The notes under the pieces are model-generated. The model worked only from the letters and a program-made list of their open reading frames with translations, was not told the origin of the DNA and ran no database searches. Of a stretch of DNA of 64,000 nucleotides, positions 10,331 through 21,569 are shown in pieces; the first letter of the stretch is position 1, and each line of letters begins with the position of its first letter. The DNA comes from Paralithodes platypus (Eukaryota; Arthropoda; Malacostraca; Decapoda; Lithodidae). Position numbers and translations under genes: made by a program. The stretch is from positions 21,068,348-21,132,347 of the forward strand of contig CM064519.1 in NCBI GenBank assembly GCA_032716605.1, read 5' to 3'.

Positions 10331-12975
10331 CAGTACAGTTTCTTACAGTAGATCTTCTGGAAAAAGGCAAACTAGGCCTGTGTATCCAGCTCAGTACCAG
10401 TACTTGCACTGCTGCGGTCGTTCACGGTGTTGGCGGTGGCGGTAGCAGACGCAACATTTTTACTATTCTGTATTTTTGCTTTATAATCAAACTTCAAATC
10501 TAGTCTTCCCCATGCTTTATCAAGATTACTTTCAAACTCCCTTATTGATTCGGAATCTCCTATATACTGGGGCAGTGCGTTCCACTCATTTACCACTCTA
10601 TCACAAAATGAGTTCTTTGCTTTCTCAAGCCTATTTCTTTCTTTGTAAATTTTCTTTGAGTGTCCTCTCGTTCTTGTTCCCTCCCGCATCAAGAAGATAC
10701 CTTCACACACATCCTCATCATACTTTCCTGACACTATCTTAAAAGTCTCTATCATATCCCCTCTCTTTCTCCTATATGCCAGTGTCGGAAGCCCCAGTGT
10801 CCTCAACCTCTGCTCATAGCCCGCGTTCTTCAACGTTGGTACAGTAAACTTCCGTTAATCCGAAGGGCAGCGGACCGGCTCTCGTTCGGATTAGTGGATT
10901 TTTCGGATTATCGGACTTTACCCCTATGAACCTGTGTATGACGAAAACATTGAGACATTAGGCCACCCAAATGACACAATGGTGCACACACACATATCAT
11001 ATGTTCATGAAATCACTTCAAAAGTTTACCATTGTCATTGTAGCCTATTAACTACTTCAAAACATTCAGATTAATGGTCAAAGGAATCTGCTGATATAAA
11101 CGTCTTCTTCTTCCGTCTACTAGCGAGTTTGTCTTGCTCTTGAAGATCAGATGTGGTTCGGGAAGTAATGCCTTAACAACGGCACTTCCCTGAGAGGTTC
11201 TTGTAATTTTCCTTTTGTGATTTTCCTTTTGTGACGTGCTCTGTTATATTATATTGTATTGAAAGCACCCTTGTCTTGTTGTCTTGAAAGCACCCTTGGG
11301 ATGCTCCGATCACTGAACTATAAATAGTAGCGTATCGGAACATCCAAAGGTGCGTTTTCAAGCTCAAGACTAATACGTCCAAAGGTGCGTTTTCAAGCTC
11401 AAGACTGAATGCGCTTGCAGAAAATGCGGTGCAAGCCAGTAGCGCATCGGAGCATCCCAAGGATGCGTTCAAGAGCAAAACAAACTCTCTAGCAGACGAT
11501 GTGGAAGAAGAAGAAGACGAAGGTGTTTACGATTATATCAGTAGCTTCCTTTGACCATTAATCTGAATGTTTTGAAGTAGATAATAGGCTACAATGACAA
11601 TGGTAAACTTTTAAAGTGAATTCATGAACATATGATATGTGTGTGCTCCATTATGTGTCATTTGAGTGGCCTAATGCCTCAAAAAGGGGACTTTGGGACT
11701 TCTTGAAATTCGGACCATCGGGTGAATTCGGATTTGGCCTCAAATTGAAAAATTCGGACTATTGGGAGATTCGAATCATCGGTCGTCGGATTAACAGACT
11801 TTTACTGTACTAGCTTGCTAGCTTTCCTCTGCACTTTCTCCACTGCTTCTATATCCTTTACCATATATAGAGCCCACACCTGGTTCGCATATTCCAGGTG
11901 CGGCCTAACCAGCGCTGTATAGAGATTCCTGAAGATTTCTTCGTCAAGTGACACAAATGTCCTCCTTATCAGCCCTACAATTCTATTGGCTTTGTTTATC
12001 TTTTCCGCTAAATGTTCTGAGAAATTTAACTTATTGTCTATCACTACTCCTATATCCTTTTCTGCATTCACTTCCTCCATCGCTTCATACATACTGTATC
12101 CTACCTTGTCTATCTTGCTTGTCCCAATCCGCATGTACTTGCATTTTTTTGGATGAAAAGGCATTAACCAATGCTCAGACTATCCCTTCATGACCTCCAC
12201 ATCTCCTTGAACCAAACCCACATCTTCCTTACTCCTCACTCTTCTATACAGCTTAGTGTCATCCGCATACAGGTATACCTCACTTCCATTAGTTATAACT
12301 TCAGGTAAGTCGTTGATAAATATAACGAACTGTAGTGGTCCCAACACAGATCCCTGAGGAACCCCACTTGTAATTTCCCTCCACCCCGAGCCTATTCCAT
12401 TCACCAGCACACTCTGTCTCCTATCTTTCAGGAAGGCTTCTATCCATTTCACACATTTCTCCCCTATATTATAGCTTCTAACTTTCTCTATTAACCTTTT
12501 ATGTGGGACCTTATCGAAGGCCTTCATAAAATCACAATATTCCACGTCTATTACATCACCATCCTCTAGAATTTGCATCCAATCATCTACCACCTTAATT
12601 AGCTGTAGTACCGTCGACCTCCCCGGCAAGAATCCGAACTGTCTTCCACTGAAAAGTTGGTTTGATTTCATATGATCCATTATTCCTTCTCTAATTACCG
12701 TTTCCATTAGTTTACACACAACACTTGTCAAACTGACTGGTCTATAATTTCCTGGGTCATCTCTTTCCCTTCTTAAATATAGCTGTTATGTTCGCTTCTC
12801 TCCAGTCCATCGGGATTTGTCCTGTATTAAACGATACCTCAAATAACATTTTCAATGGCTCTACTAACATCTCACCTCCTTCTTTTATGATTCTTGGGTG
12901 TATCCCATCCGGTCCCGGTGACTTACTTCTGTTCATTTTTTCTATAGCCCTTCTTATTCTAGCATGGGAAAACTC
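10331..12975 (-). mobile_element. LINE A copy 1, 5'-truncated, inserted in LINE B ORF1
   Basis: The copy is nearly identical to minus-strand LINE A at 23743-28058. RT frames are 12731-12180 ([22 protein letters not shown]) and 12164-11802, then 10833-10372 after a MITE. The 3' end GATCTACTGTAAGAAACTG is common to all three LINE A copies. The 5' edge at about 12975 lies in the linker between endonuclease and RT, so the copy is truncated and dead. At 12760-12780 it reads CTCTTTCCC where copy 3 has an extra TTT, and at 12935 it keeps a T that copy 3 lacks. Confidence 0.88.
10842..11807 (+). mobile_element. 966-bp MITE (CAGTAAACTTCCG family), copy 1
   Basis: TA at 10840-10841 and 11808-11809 flanks ends CAGTAAACTTCCGTTAATCC and, inverted, CAGTAAAAGTCTGTTAATCC. 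The LINE A copy at 24245 reads GGTACCAGCTTGC without the MITE, giving the empty site. The interior is nearly identical to 13988-15281 (inverted) and 32174-33130. A Tigger/pogo origin is inferred from the TA target and terminal motif. A frame on the strand opposite to 11173-11478 ends in an acidic GAAGAAGAAGACGAAGG stretch that could be a decayed transposase tail. Confidence 0.9.
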
Positions 12976-13865
12976 TTATTAGTTGTAGTGTACACAAAGT
13001 TGCCCTCGTTGACAATTGAAGAGCGTATTTCAGGAGACATTTTTACTACTGCTATTTTTGTATGTGCATCCTTTTTCTGCTTAGTGAACACCAAATTTAG
13101 AGTTAGGCCCTCGTCGAACAGAGACTTTATGCTTGGATTCTTGCTTAGGATGCTAGGGATGATCTCGTCGTCATCCGTGTCAGTAGAGATACCAACCAGG
13201 GTCATTTTTGGTAGCATCTTCTTGGGTTCTGACACACTGAAGATGCTGTCAGTCCCGAGACACTGGTTGATGGCCCTCCCTGCGTCCTCTTTGGCTTTCT
13301 TTGATGGAAGTCGTACTACTAAAGCACCTGATTCAGTTCTAGTAATTTATTTATTGGGATTGCAGCCAAAGCTTTCTCAATAGCCTTAGTATCAGGTGGG
13401 CTTGCAGGCTCAGAGGTACTATCTTTGGGCTTAACTATTAAGACTTGATGGTCCCAGACAGTTTTTTTCTTCCCACCATCCACCACCTCAGTGGTGCACT
13501 TGGTAGGCTCCTTTTTTGTGACCTCTAACATTTGCTGGACGATTTTGGCGAACGAGGGAATGTCTGGTGTGGCAGCGTTGGTTTCGAGGTTGGTAATTCG
13601 GTCCCCCATTTTTTCGATTTGACTTGCCACAGCAGCGAGGACGCCAGAGACCTCACTCACTATGGCGTCCTTCAGATCCGTTGTGGCCTGCGAGCTGACT
13701 GATGCGTTCTCGGCGTCTGAGGGGCAGTTGTCACAGAACCACCTCCATCCGAATGGATGGATTTTTTTGGAAGAACGCATAGTCCTTGCAGAGACTGTCA
13801 GGGAGTCCAGAGCAAAAACTGCCAAAAGGGTGACTTTGGGAAAGTGGCTGGAACGAATTAATTAA

Positions 13866-13956
13866 TTCCCATAAGGCCTGTTATTTCTAAAACACGGTTT
13901 TGATATAAACGGTACGCACAGGGCACGAATTAACCGTGTATATCGAGACCTGACTG
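13866..13956. mobile_element. MITE end fragment (TATCGAGACCTGACTG)
   Basis: The run ends TATCGAGACCTGACTGTATA, in the style of the other TA-flanked CAGT-ended MITEs here. No matching left end is seen before LINE B starts at about 13862, so only one end remains. Confidence 0.4.
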
Positions 13957-13987
13957 TATATATACAGTATGTATATATATATATATA

Positions 13988-15281
13988 CAGTAAAAGTCCG
14001 TTAATCCGACGACCGATGATTCGAATCTCCCAATAGTCCGAATTTTTCAATTTGAGGCCAAATCCGAATTCACCCGATGGTCCGAATTTCAAGAAGTCCC
14101 AAAGTCCCCTTTTTGAGGCATTAGGCCACTCAAATGACACATAATGGAGCACACACATATCATATGTTCATGAATTCACTTTAAAAGTTTACCATTGTCA
14201 TTGTAGCCTATTATCTACTTCAAAACATTCAGATTAATGGTCAAAGGAAGCTACTGATATAATCGTAAACACCTTCGTCTTCTTCTTCTTCCACATCGTC
14301 TGCTAGAGAGTTTGTTTTGCTCTTGAACGCATCCTTGGGACGCTCCGATGCGCTACTGGCTTGCACCGCATTTTCTGCAAGCGCATTCAGTCTTGAGCTT
14401 GAAAACGCACCTTTCAAGAAGTCCCAAAGTCCCCTTTTTGAGGCATTAGGCCACTCAAATGACACATAATGGAGCACACACATATCATATGTTCATGAAT
14501 TCACTTTAAAAGTTTACCATTGTCATTGTAGCCTATTATCTACTTCAAAACATTCAGATTAATGGTCAAAGGAAGCTACTGATATAATCGTAAACACCTT
14601 AGTCTTCTTCTTCTTCCACATCGTCTGCTAGAGAGTTTGTTTTGCTCTTGAACGCATCCTTGGGACGCTCCGATGCGCTACTGGCTTGCACCGCATTTTC
14701 GGCAAGCGCATTCAGTCTTGAGCTTGAAAATGCACCTTTGGACGTATTAGTCTTGAGCTTGAAAACGCACCTTTGGATGTTCCGATACGCTACTATTTAT
14801 AGTTCAGTGATCGGAGCATCCCAAGGGTGCTTTCAAGACAACAAGACAAGGGTGCTTTCAATACAATATAATATAACAGAGCACGTCACAAAAGGAAAAT
14901 CACAAAAGGAAAATTACAAGAACCTCTCAGGGAAGTGCCGTTGTTAAGGCATTACTTCCCGAACCACATCTGATCTTCAAGAGCAAGACAAACTCGCTAG
15001 TAGACGGAAGAAGAAGAAGACGTTTATATCAGCAGATTCCTTTGGCCATTAATCTGAATGTTTTGAAGTAGTTAATAGGCTACAATGACAATGGTAAACT
15101 TTTGAAGTGATTTCATGAACATATGATATGTGTGTGTGCACCATTGTGTCATTTGGGTGGCCTAATGTCTCAATGTTTTCGTCATACACAGGTTCATAGG
15201 GGTAAAGTCCGATAATCCGAAAAATCCACTAATCCGAACGAGAGCCGGTCCGCTGCCCTTCGGATTAACGGAAGTTTACTG
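13988..15281 (-). mobile_element. MITE (CAGTAAACTTCCG family), copy 2 with internal duplication
   Basis: The copy is inverted relative to copy 1: CAGTAAAAGTCCGTTAATCC at 13988 and CGGATTAACGGAAGTTTACTG at the right, each next to TA-rich microsatellite. A direct duplication of about 325 bases (from ~14091 and again from ~14416, both starting AAGAAGTCCCAAAGTCCCC) explains its extra length over copies 1 and 3. The frames inside are shared between copies but none looks like a full protein. Confidence 0.9.
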
Positions 15282-15316
15282 TATATATACTGTATATATA
15301 TATATATATATATATA

Positions 15317-15649
15317 TACAGTAGGGTCCCGCATAAAACGTGTTCGCATAAAACGAGTCTCGATTAAAACGACCGACCTAAAATATTAATATTTAATTTT
15401 CGATCAGAACGAATGTGATCACATAAAACGAGTCCGCCGCCAAAGTGGGGCAAATCCGAGGAGTTTTCATATAGAGCGCCGAAATATCGTACAAAACGTA
15501 CGAAATATCGTTCGCTTTGTACGAAAATTTTCGCTTACAGTGAACATTGACGATATTGCGCCACCAAAATGCTGTGTTCACATAAAACGAAATCGCATAA
15601 AACGCCCTCGTTTATCGACCATAAACTCGTTTTATGTGAGACCCTACTG
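15317..15649. mobile_element. 333-bp MITE (CAGTAGGGTC family)
   Basis: The ends CAGTAGGGTCCCGCATAAAA and TTTTATGTGAGACCCTACTG are inverted partners flanked by TA inside a TA microsatellite. The interior repeats AT-rich ACGAAATATCG and AAAACG words. There is no coding potential. A Tigger/mariner-type origin is inferred from the TA target. Confidence 0.88.
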
Positions 15650-15695
15650 TATATACTGTATATATATATATATATATATACTGTATATATATATA

Positions 15696-16449
15696 CAGTC
15701 AGGACCCCCAATTCGCGAGAATAGGGGTGACAGGAGGCATCGCGTATTGTGAATTCGGGTATTGTGGAACTAACTTTAAATGGGAATAATTAGATTGGGT
15801 GACATCTCTCAATTATGGCCTATTTTCGAAATTTTTGGCCCTATTTTCGACATTTTTGGCTCTACAGTACAGTCTATATCTTATATATAAGAAGAACAAT
15901 GAATAAAAATATGAAACCTTATCTTAAAATTAGTAGTAGATAGGCTAGGACTAGGACTAGGACCGTAGGACTTCACGATTTTCTCCAACTTCTCCCTCCC
16001 TAACCAAATCGTACGAACAGTTTACTCTGACAAGCCTATTGCACAGTTTCCTCCTCTTTTCTTGCGAAACAACAATTCCACCTTCATTTTGTGTGTTATC
16101 TTCTTATATTGGCGTGGCATGGCGAAAAAGTAGCAGGCACTACAAACGTTTGGTCACTCCGCACGGCTATGAGCGCTTGAGCGGGACTGGGAGGGAGGGA
16201 GGGTAAGCGGGAGGGAAGGCAGGCGTATGCCCGTCTTCTTCTTTTTTCAGAGCTACTCCTGGGCCTCGCGAAACGTAGACGTGCTCGCGTATCAAGCGGG
16301 AATAGCGGATTTGGCCCCTTCTTAGCTCTCGATTCGTGTATTGTGGTACCACCTCGCGTAATTAATGCTTAATTAATTAATGTTATTTTCGAGGGGTAAC
16401 TCGTGTATTAGGGTTTTCGCGAATTGTGGAATCGTGTATTGGGGGTCCT

Positions 16450-16453
<4 letters not shown>
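15696..16453. mobile_element. ~758-bp MITE (CAGTCAGGACC family)
   Basis: The left end is CAGTCAGGACCCCCAATTCG and the right end is GTATTGGGGGTCCTGACT, with TA repeats on both sides. The interior has short inverted-like phrases around CGCGTATTGTG and CGTGTATTG. No gene is seen. Confidence 0.88.
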
Positions 16454-16505
<52 letters not shown>

Positions 16506-16535
16506 CCGGTATATACTGTATATATATATATATAC

Positions 16536-16616
<81 letters not shown>
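16454..16616. repeat. (TA)n microsatellite with CACCCGG and CCTG interruptions
   Basis: About 160 bases of alternating TA are broken by CACCCGGTATATACTG near 16502 and twice by CCTG. Shorter TA tracts at 13960-13987, 15282-15316 and 15650-15695 separate the neighbouring MITEs, suggesting one original TA tract that took several TA-targeting insertions. Confidence 0.95.
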
Positions 16617-16619
<3 letters not shown>

Positions 16620-17160
16620 GTGGAGGAAGAAAAGAATGTGCCTCACGCATCCTACTGCGTGCCGTACAAGGCGACTAATAGGGGGGATGGCGATAGACCT
16701 GTGGACCAACAGCCATTACTATGCAATATAGTCTTTATCTTAGCACTGTCTTGGTATGGCACTGCCGAGGCTAGTGGGGTGCGGATAGGTGCCACAGGGG
16801 ACTGAGTCTTACCTGGGCGCTGTTTGGCACCATACCTGTGTCGGCAACAGTGTTTGCATATTAGAGCAGTGTTGGGGCAGGACTTTATTGTTCTATACAG
16901 TACTGTAGTCCAAATTGCCTAATATACAGTAGAGTCTTGTTATGGTTATGTCTTTTTGTAACACTGTTAAGGCTGGTGTGGTTCCAGATGCTGCAGGTGC
17001 AAGTGCTGCAGGGGACTCTTTTAAGTCTTGCTGAGGCACGGTTAGCACTACTGTATACCAATATCAGCCATAGTGTTGACTTGGTGGGGCAATGCTGTGG
17101 CGGGACTTTATTGTACTGTACTACAGTACTGTACACTCCAACTACTGAAAGGCAACCCCA
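16617..17160. other. Non-coding stretch with a diverged internal duplication
   Basis: Two blocks (about 16740-16925 and 16960-17140) share GCTGCAGG-like words, GGGGCA..G..G..GGACTTTATTGT and ACAGTACTGTA, suggesting an old ~190-base duplication. No gene, RNA or known element end is recognised. Confidence 0.4.
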
Positions 17161-17652
17161 TCTTACTTACAGTTTCTTACAGTAGATCCTCTGGAAAAAG
17201 GCAAACTAGGCCTGTGTATCCAGCTCAGTACCAGTACTTGCACTGCTGCGGTCGTTCACGGTGTTGGCGGCGGCGGTAGCGGACGCAACATTTTTACTAT
17301 TCTGTATTTTTTTTTTATTATCAAACTTCAAATCTTGTCTTCCCCATGCTTTATCAAGATTACTTTCAAACTCCCTTATTGATTCGGAATCGACTACATA
17401 CTGGGGCAGTGCGTTCCACTCATTTACCACTCTATCACAAAATGAGTTCTTTGCCTTCTCAAGCCTATTTCTTTCTTTGTAAATTTTCATAGTGTCCCCC
17501 CTCGTTCTTGTTCCCTCCCGCATCAAGAAGATACCTTCACACACATCCTCATCATACTTTCCTGACACTATCTTAAAAGTCTCTATCATATCCCCTCTCT
17601 TTCTCCTGTATGCCAGTGTCGGAAGCCCCAGTGTCCTCAACCTCTGCTCATA
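17161..17652 (-). mobile_element. LINE A copy 2, 3' fragment
   Basis: Only the last ~490 bases of LINE A are present: the C-terminal coding end (LRTLGLPTLAYRRKRGD, then NEWNALPQYVV, ending GTELDTQA) and the 3' tail CTACTGTAAGAAACTG. It stops abruptly at about 17652 where copies 1 and 3 continue, the usual 5' truncation of LINE insertions. It is dead. Confidence 0.9.
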
Positions 17653-18142
17653 TGACCCGTTACAATGCATGTAATGAAAAAAATTCGCTAAACCATTGTA
17701 TGTATGTACTCCACTGGTTGACCGAAACTTACCCCAGGTATCCCCTATGCTTTGTTAATTATTTTCAACCTCTCAATAAATTAGGAAAATTGTATACAGT
17801 ACCGATATTCAACATATATCCACATGAAGATAAAACTGCTACAGAGGTGTTTTTGTTATTTATATGAAATATGGATATCATGCTTCATCTCAATATACTG
17901 TACTTAGTTTTGTCAGTACACTATCCCTTTACTTTAGAGAGAAAAAATTGCTTAAATAATATATACCTGTACATAAATTTACATAATTTTAAAGACCGAG
18001 TGTCGCACACAAAGTGCGGTTTTAATCTCACGTCCTAATGGTTGCGTTTCAGGTATGCCTGTTCAGAGCTGCCTTACTTGTCAGGTCTACCCATTGATGC
18101 AGCTACCCCCAAACATTATATGTAGTTTCGGGGTTAAATATA
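17653..18142. other. Unassigned AT-rich stretch
   Basis: No coding region, terminal repeat or RNA is recognised between LINE A copy 2 and the Tigger end at 18145. If the FCHO gene extends upstream, this could be intron sequence, but nothing here proves it. Confidence 0.4.
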
Positions 18143-18272
18143 TACACTCGACCCTCAGTTTAACAGACTTTATGGGACCGTCACTAGTCCGTTGCTTGGT
18201 ATTCTATCAGTACAGTACGGTATTTTTCATACGGAACACATAAAATCACAATAAAATAAGAAATGCAATGGT

Positions 18273-18570
18273 TGTTGTTGTTGTTTTTCCCCAAGCTGCC
18301 TGGCCGAACAGCCCCAAGGCCCCGAGCAAGGCCAAGGCCATAACCGAGCGCCCCCACAGAACCCTCCCTGCCGACCACAATAAAGCCTGGGTGACCGAAG
18401 CCACTCCATGGCGGGGAGCTGAGGAGGGTGCGGAAACGCCCGGGAAACCATAGCCCCACCCAGGGCCCTGTGCCCCTCAGCAATTATGAAGAGAAAGTTG
18501 AGGGGCAAAGGAAAGATGTGATGCTTTGGCTTCCAATCTTGGTAGATTAGGAGGTCAATCCACGCAATCC
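18273..18570 (-). mobile_element. SINE-like retroposon with 15-bp target duplication
   Basis: AAGAAATGCAATGGT is repeated exactly at 18258-18272 and 18571-18585 and encloses ~298 bases. One end is (GTT)n, which on the minus strand is an (AAC)n tail, so the insert is minus-oriented. The body is GC-rich with frequent CCAAGGCC-type words, unlike its AT-rich host. I find no clear tRNA A and B boxes, so it could be a SINE with another head or a 5'-truncated LINE tail. Confidence 0.8.
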
Positions 18571-18714
18571 AAGAAATGCAATGGTAGTTTCACTTACCTA
18601 ACCTGTTTTTAGCTATTTAAATATAATTTTACAATAAACTTGAAAGAAATTGTTGTTTTGCTTACCTTTAACTAATATGTACAGCTATTTACAGGAATAC
18701 AGGACTCAGAATGG

Positions 18715-20296
18715 TTATTCCGAGTCCGAGGAGGTGCCAAACTCCATGGGGGCGCTGACCCCGCTGGGCCTTGGCGCACCACTAGGGCCTGGCATAGGTT
18801 CATCGGGTTCGGCTGCACCACTAGGGCCTGGCATAGGTTCATCGGGTTCGGCTGCATTATTAGGGCCTGGCACAGGTTCATCGGGTTCGGCGGGGCGGTT
18901 GGGACGTCTTGGAGTGAAGAAGCTGCTGATTTTTTGTTGGCGTCCTGAGTGCTGTTCTTTTATGATCAACTCCCGCAGGATCCTTAGGTTGCCATAATGA
19001 GCTCCCGTTTCCTTCAGGGTGCTGTAGGTGGCGTAGTCAAGGAGTGCATCAGTGTAAGTACGAAGGGTACCAAGCTTAACTTTGGGGCATGTAATTTCGT
19101 CGTCATCATCGCTGCTTTCCTCATCTTGCTCACCTTCCGCCACTGAGGCGGCTATCTCTGCCTCAGATAGGACCTGGTACCCTGGGGCTGCCTTGATTTC
19201 GTCGATCCAATCGCTAACATCACCAACTGTTGTCTTTTTCCCCAGCGTTACGCAGAAGCCGATGAAAGTCTGTCGCCTCAAAACCATCAAAATCAGCCTC
19301 GGTGTCCTCACCGATGAGCAGTTTTTTCCAAGAGTTGGCTAAAGCTGAAACTTTCATGTCTGCCCACGAGTAAGCCATGTTGTACAGGGCGTCACGGATG
19401 TTGTATCCTTTGATATTGGCCTTTGTCCTCTCACCACGTGTGTCTTGAAGGGCGTCACTTTCGTCCTCTAAGATGACAAGCACCTCGTCCAGGTAGCGTT
19501 TGATGTAGCGACGCTTCACGGCACTGATAACCCCCTGGTCCATGGGTTGTATCACGGAGGTAGTGTTTGGCGGGAGGTACAAAACTCTGATACATCCGTT
19601 GGCACTCACTAGTTTATCGGCATCGGGGTGGGCTGGGGCATTATCCAAAAGTAGCACAGCTTTCACATCCTCAGGAGATATCTTGAGGACCTCTTCCTGG
19701 AACTTCCGAACTGCTGGCACGAAGTGATGGAAAAACCAATTTTCAAAAATAGCAGAAGTGAACCAGGCGTTTTTGGAGTTGTAGTAGATAAGCGGCAGGT
19801 CCAACTCGATGTCAAGACCCTTGAAAGCTCTAGGTCGCTTAGCCTTTCCCACAGCAGCTAGGCGCATGCGGTGGGAGCCATTAGCATTGGCAAGTACTGA
19901 GATTCTTTCCTGCTAGATTTCTTGCCCCTAGCATCCTCTTCACCCTTGCGAACCTGGGTATTCCTAGGCATTGACCGCCAATACATGCCTGTTTCGTCTG
20001 CGTTGTATACCCGAGTTAGAGTTAGGCCTTCATCTTCAATTAATTTTTGCAGCTTAATACGAAAAAGCTCAATACTAGCAGTGTCAGCGTCGCCAGCCTC
20101 TCCTCGCACAACTGTATTAAATAAACCATGGCGGTTCCTAAACCGCCACAGCCACCCATCACTACCTTTAAAGTCGGCTAGGCCTAGGTGATTTGCGAGT
20201 TTAGTGGCAGCGGCAAGAATTTCCACCCCACGCACATTTACGCCACTATAATGTTGTTGTGTATACCACTTCATTACGGCAGCGTCAAGTGCATTA
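18715..20296 (-). pseudogene. Tigger (pogo) transposase, catalytic and C-terminal part
   Basis: The protein excises and inserts the transposon at TA. From 20296 downward it continues the helix-turn-helix part at 31910-32163. It starts with NALDAAVMKWYTQQ and a second CENP-B-like DNA-binding segment (DGWLWRFRNRHGL), then the DDE_1 catalytic domain: VYNADETGMYW (first D), LLLDNAPAHP (second D), TSVIQPMDQGVIS (third D, DD-D type). The frame changes near 19905 and again near 19220-19311, so it is broken. The C-terminus (ends 18715) has three near-identical ~13-residue blocks around AEPDEPMPGPSG, after an acidic ESSDDDDE run. The family assignment is firm. All three catalytic acids survive. Confidence 0.92.
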
Positions 20297-20603
20297 TTTA
20301 GTATTGGTTCCTTCGTCAATGACGAAGAGCCTATACTATATATAGGATGAGATTCCGGGACCCGTTCGGGATTCCCCGGAGTTCTTATCACAACCGTTGC
20401 GTATATAGCATAATTAACAATCCTTGGTTAATACCCATTAAATCTTACCAAGGGCTCGTCATTGAAAATGAATACCACTAGAAATAAGAATTTAAAGAAG
20501 AATATCATTTCGAACCTCCCGGTGCCTCTGCCCTCCAGCTATGCTGTCGTCATGCTTCCCTTGCACGTGATGCCAGATTTTCTAACGTGTTTATCTGCCT
20601 CTT
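20297..20603 (+). repeat. DIRS-A left inverted terminal repeat
   Basis: It begins TTTAGTATTGGTTCCTTCGT and is the reverse complement of 31561-31860, for example GGCATCACGTACAAGGGAAGC on the right versus its inverse on the left. The right repeat has about 50 extra outer bases, the usual DIRS overhang. Divergence between the two is low. Confidence 0.92.
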
Positions 20604-21469
20604 TACGGTTGTGATCCAGGTGAGTCGGACGTGTGCCCCCTTGCTCTGGGCGTCTCAGCGTTTGCCTAAGCTTCCTCACTCATAGTGAGTCCTTGTTATA
20701 TATTATTTGAGTTAGGTTCAAACATGAATTGAGTAATCGCCTGTATGTTTCAGAGGGCCACTGTCCATGCCTGTCCACACCGAAAGTATATGAGTACCGC
20801 TTCGCCATTTATTAATATGTGTTATTCGTCGTAGTAAGTGATTATTGTTATAATAGGCTATATCCTATACAATGCTTGCATTTAATTATTTACTTATTGT
20901 AGGCTATTATTCACCTTATTCGTGTGCCCTCAGGCTACACGTTGAACTCTTAAGATATTATTAATTCAAAGTTTTCTTTATCGTAAAGTAGCCTACATTA
21001 TTTCCTGAAATTCTACTTGTATAAAATTTTCAAGATCACTTCGCTTTTATAGTTTTCTTGCTTCTGACATTTTATAGTTTGCTTGCTTCTAGCATTACTT
21101 CGAGCTGATAGATTCTTAGCTAAGAATTATTGATTTCCTTATGTGTCACATGCTTGTACTAGTTACTTATTTATAGGGCCATGCTGGTTCGCCACCTCGA
21201 GCAAGTGTCCACGAGGCGGCCAATAGGCCTAACCAGCTCGGCTTCCCTCTACTGAATTTTACATAAGAGACCAATTGTTCTCTTCCTATACGAGTGTTAT
21301 GTTATGAAGTGCTTCAGATTTCTACACAATTATGTGTTAATTTCTTAAAATAGAAGGAGTTTGCATGCAAACAAAGTGAGCAACAAAAGTTTCCTCTAGT
21401 GCAAGAGCACCACTAACCCTATACAATTGCATGCTTCGAGTCCCGGAGTCGGCGGGGCTCCTGTGTCCC

Positions 21470-21538
21470 TCCGTTCTCTCCGGGTCTCCGGGTTTTAGAC
21501 CTCCGGGTACTAAATGGTTTCAAGGAAACCGAGGAACA

Positions 21539-21569
<31 letters not shown>

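Larger units (their letters stand above)
10158..13825 (-). pseudogene. LINE B ORF1, split by LINE A insertion
   Basis: ORF1 of such LINEs encodes an RNA-binding chaperone. The N-terminal part (13825-13319) has a Cys pair in RWFCDNCPSD and a likely coiled coil around QIEKMGDRITNLE. A frameshift near 13250-13319 leads to the middle part (13235 to about 12976; KMTLVGISTDTDDDE), which stops at the LINE A junction. The C-terminal part resumes below 10331 with KGCTNIASPKCINCVN and SSRNCPLM, a degenerate Cys/His zinc-knuckle-like tail. ORF2 follows almost directly. Assignment to LINE B rests on strand, order and position. It could be another ORF1 brought next to ORF2, but the LINE A insertion explains the split well. 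Confidence 0.65.
7078..13862 (-). mobile_element. LINE B, L2/CR1-like non-LTR retrotransposon
   Basis: The minus-strand element has ORF1 at about 13825-10158 and ORF2 at 10137-7238. Its 3' end at 7078-7100 is a (TTA)n tail on the coding strand, as in CR1/L2-group LINEs. LINE A copy 1 (10331-12975) is inserted in ORF1. The clade is inferred from the order endonuclease then RT and from RT wording such as LLDLSAAFDTVDHELL. Both ORFs carry frame breaks. Bases 7017-7077, between this tail and the TTAA at 7013, hold nothing recognisable. Confidence 0.85.

Noticed and set aside
11173..11478. 101-codon frame repeated at 14642 and 32538
   Set aside because: It recurs because the MITE recurs. It contains tandem CACCTTTGGA-like words, differs in frame between copies and resembles no protein.
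16408..16709. Tyr/Ile-rich open frames
   Set aside because: They are translations of the (TA)n microsatellite.
18227..18508. GC-rich frames that might be a small host gene
   Set aside because: They lie inside the SINE-like insert with a target duplication; frames on both strands are equally open.
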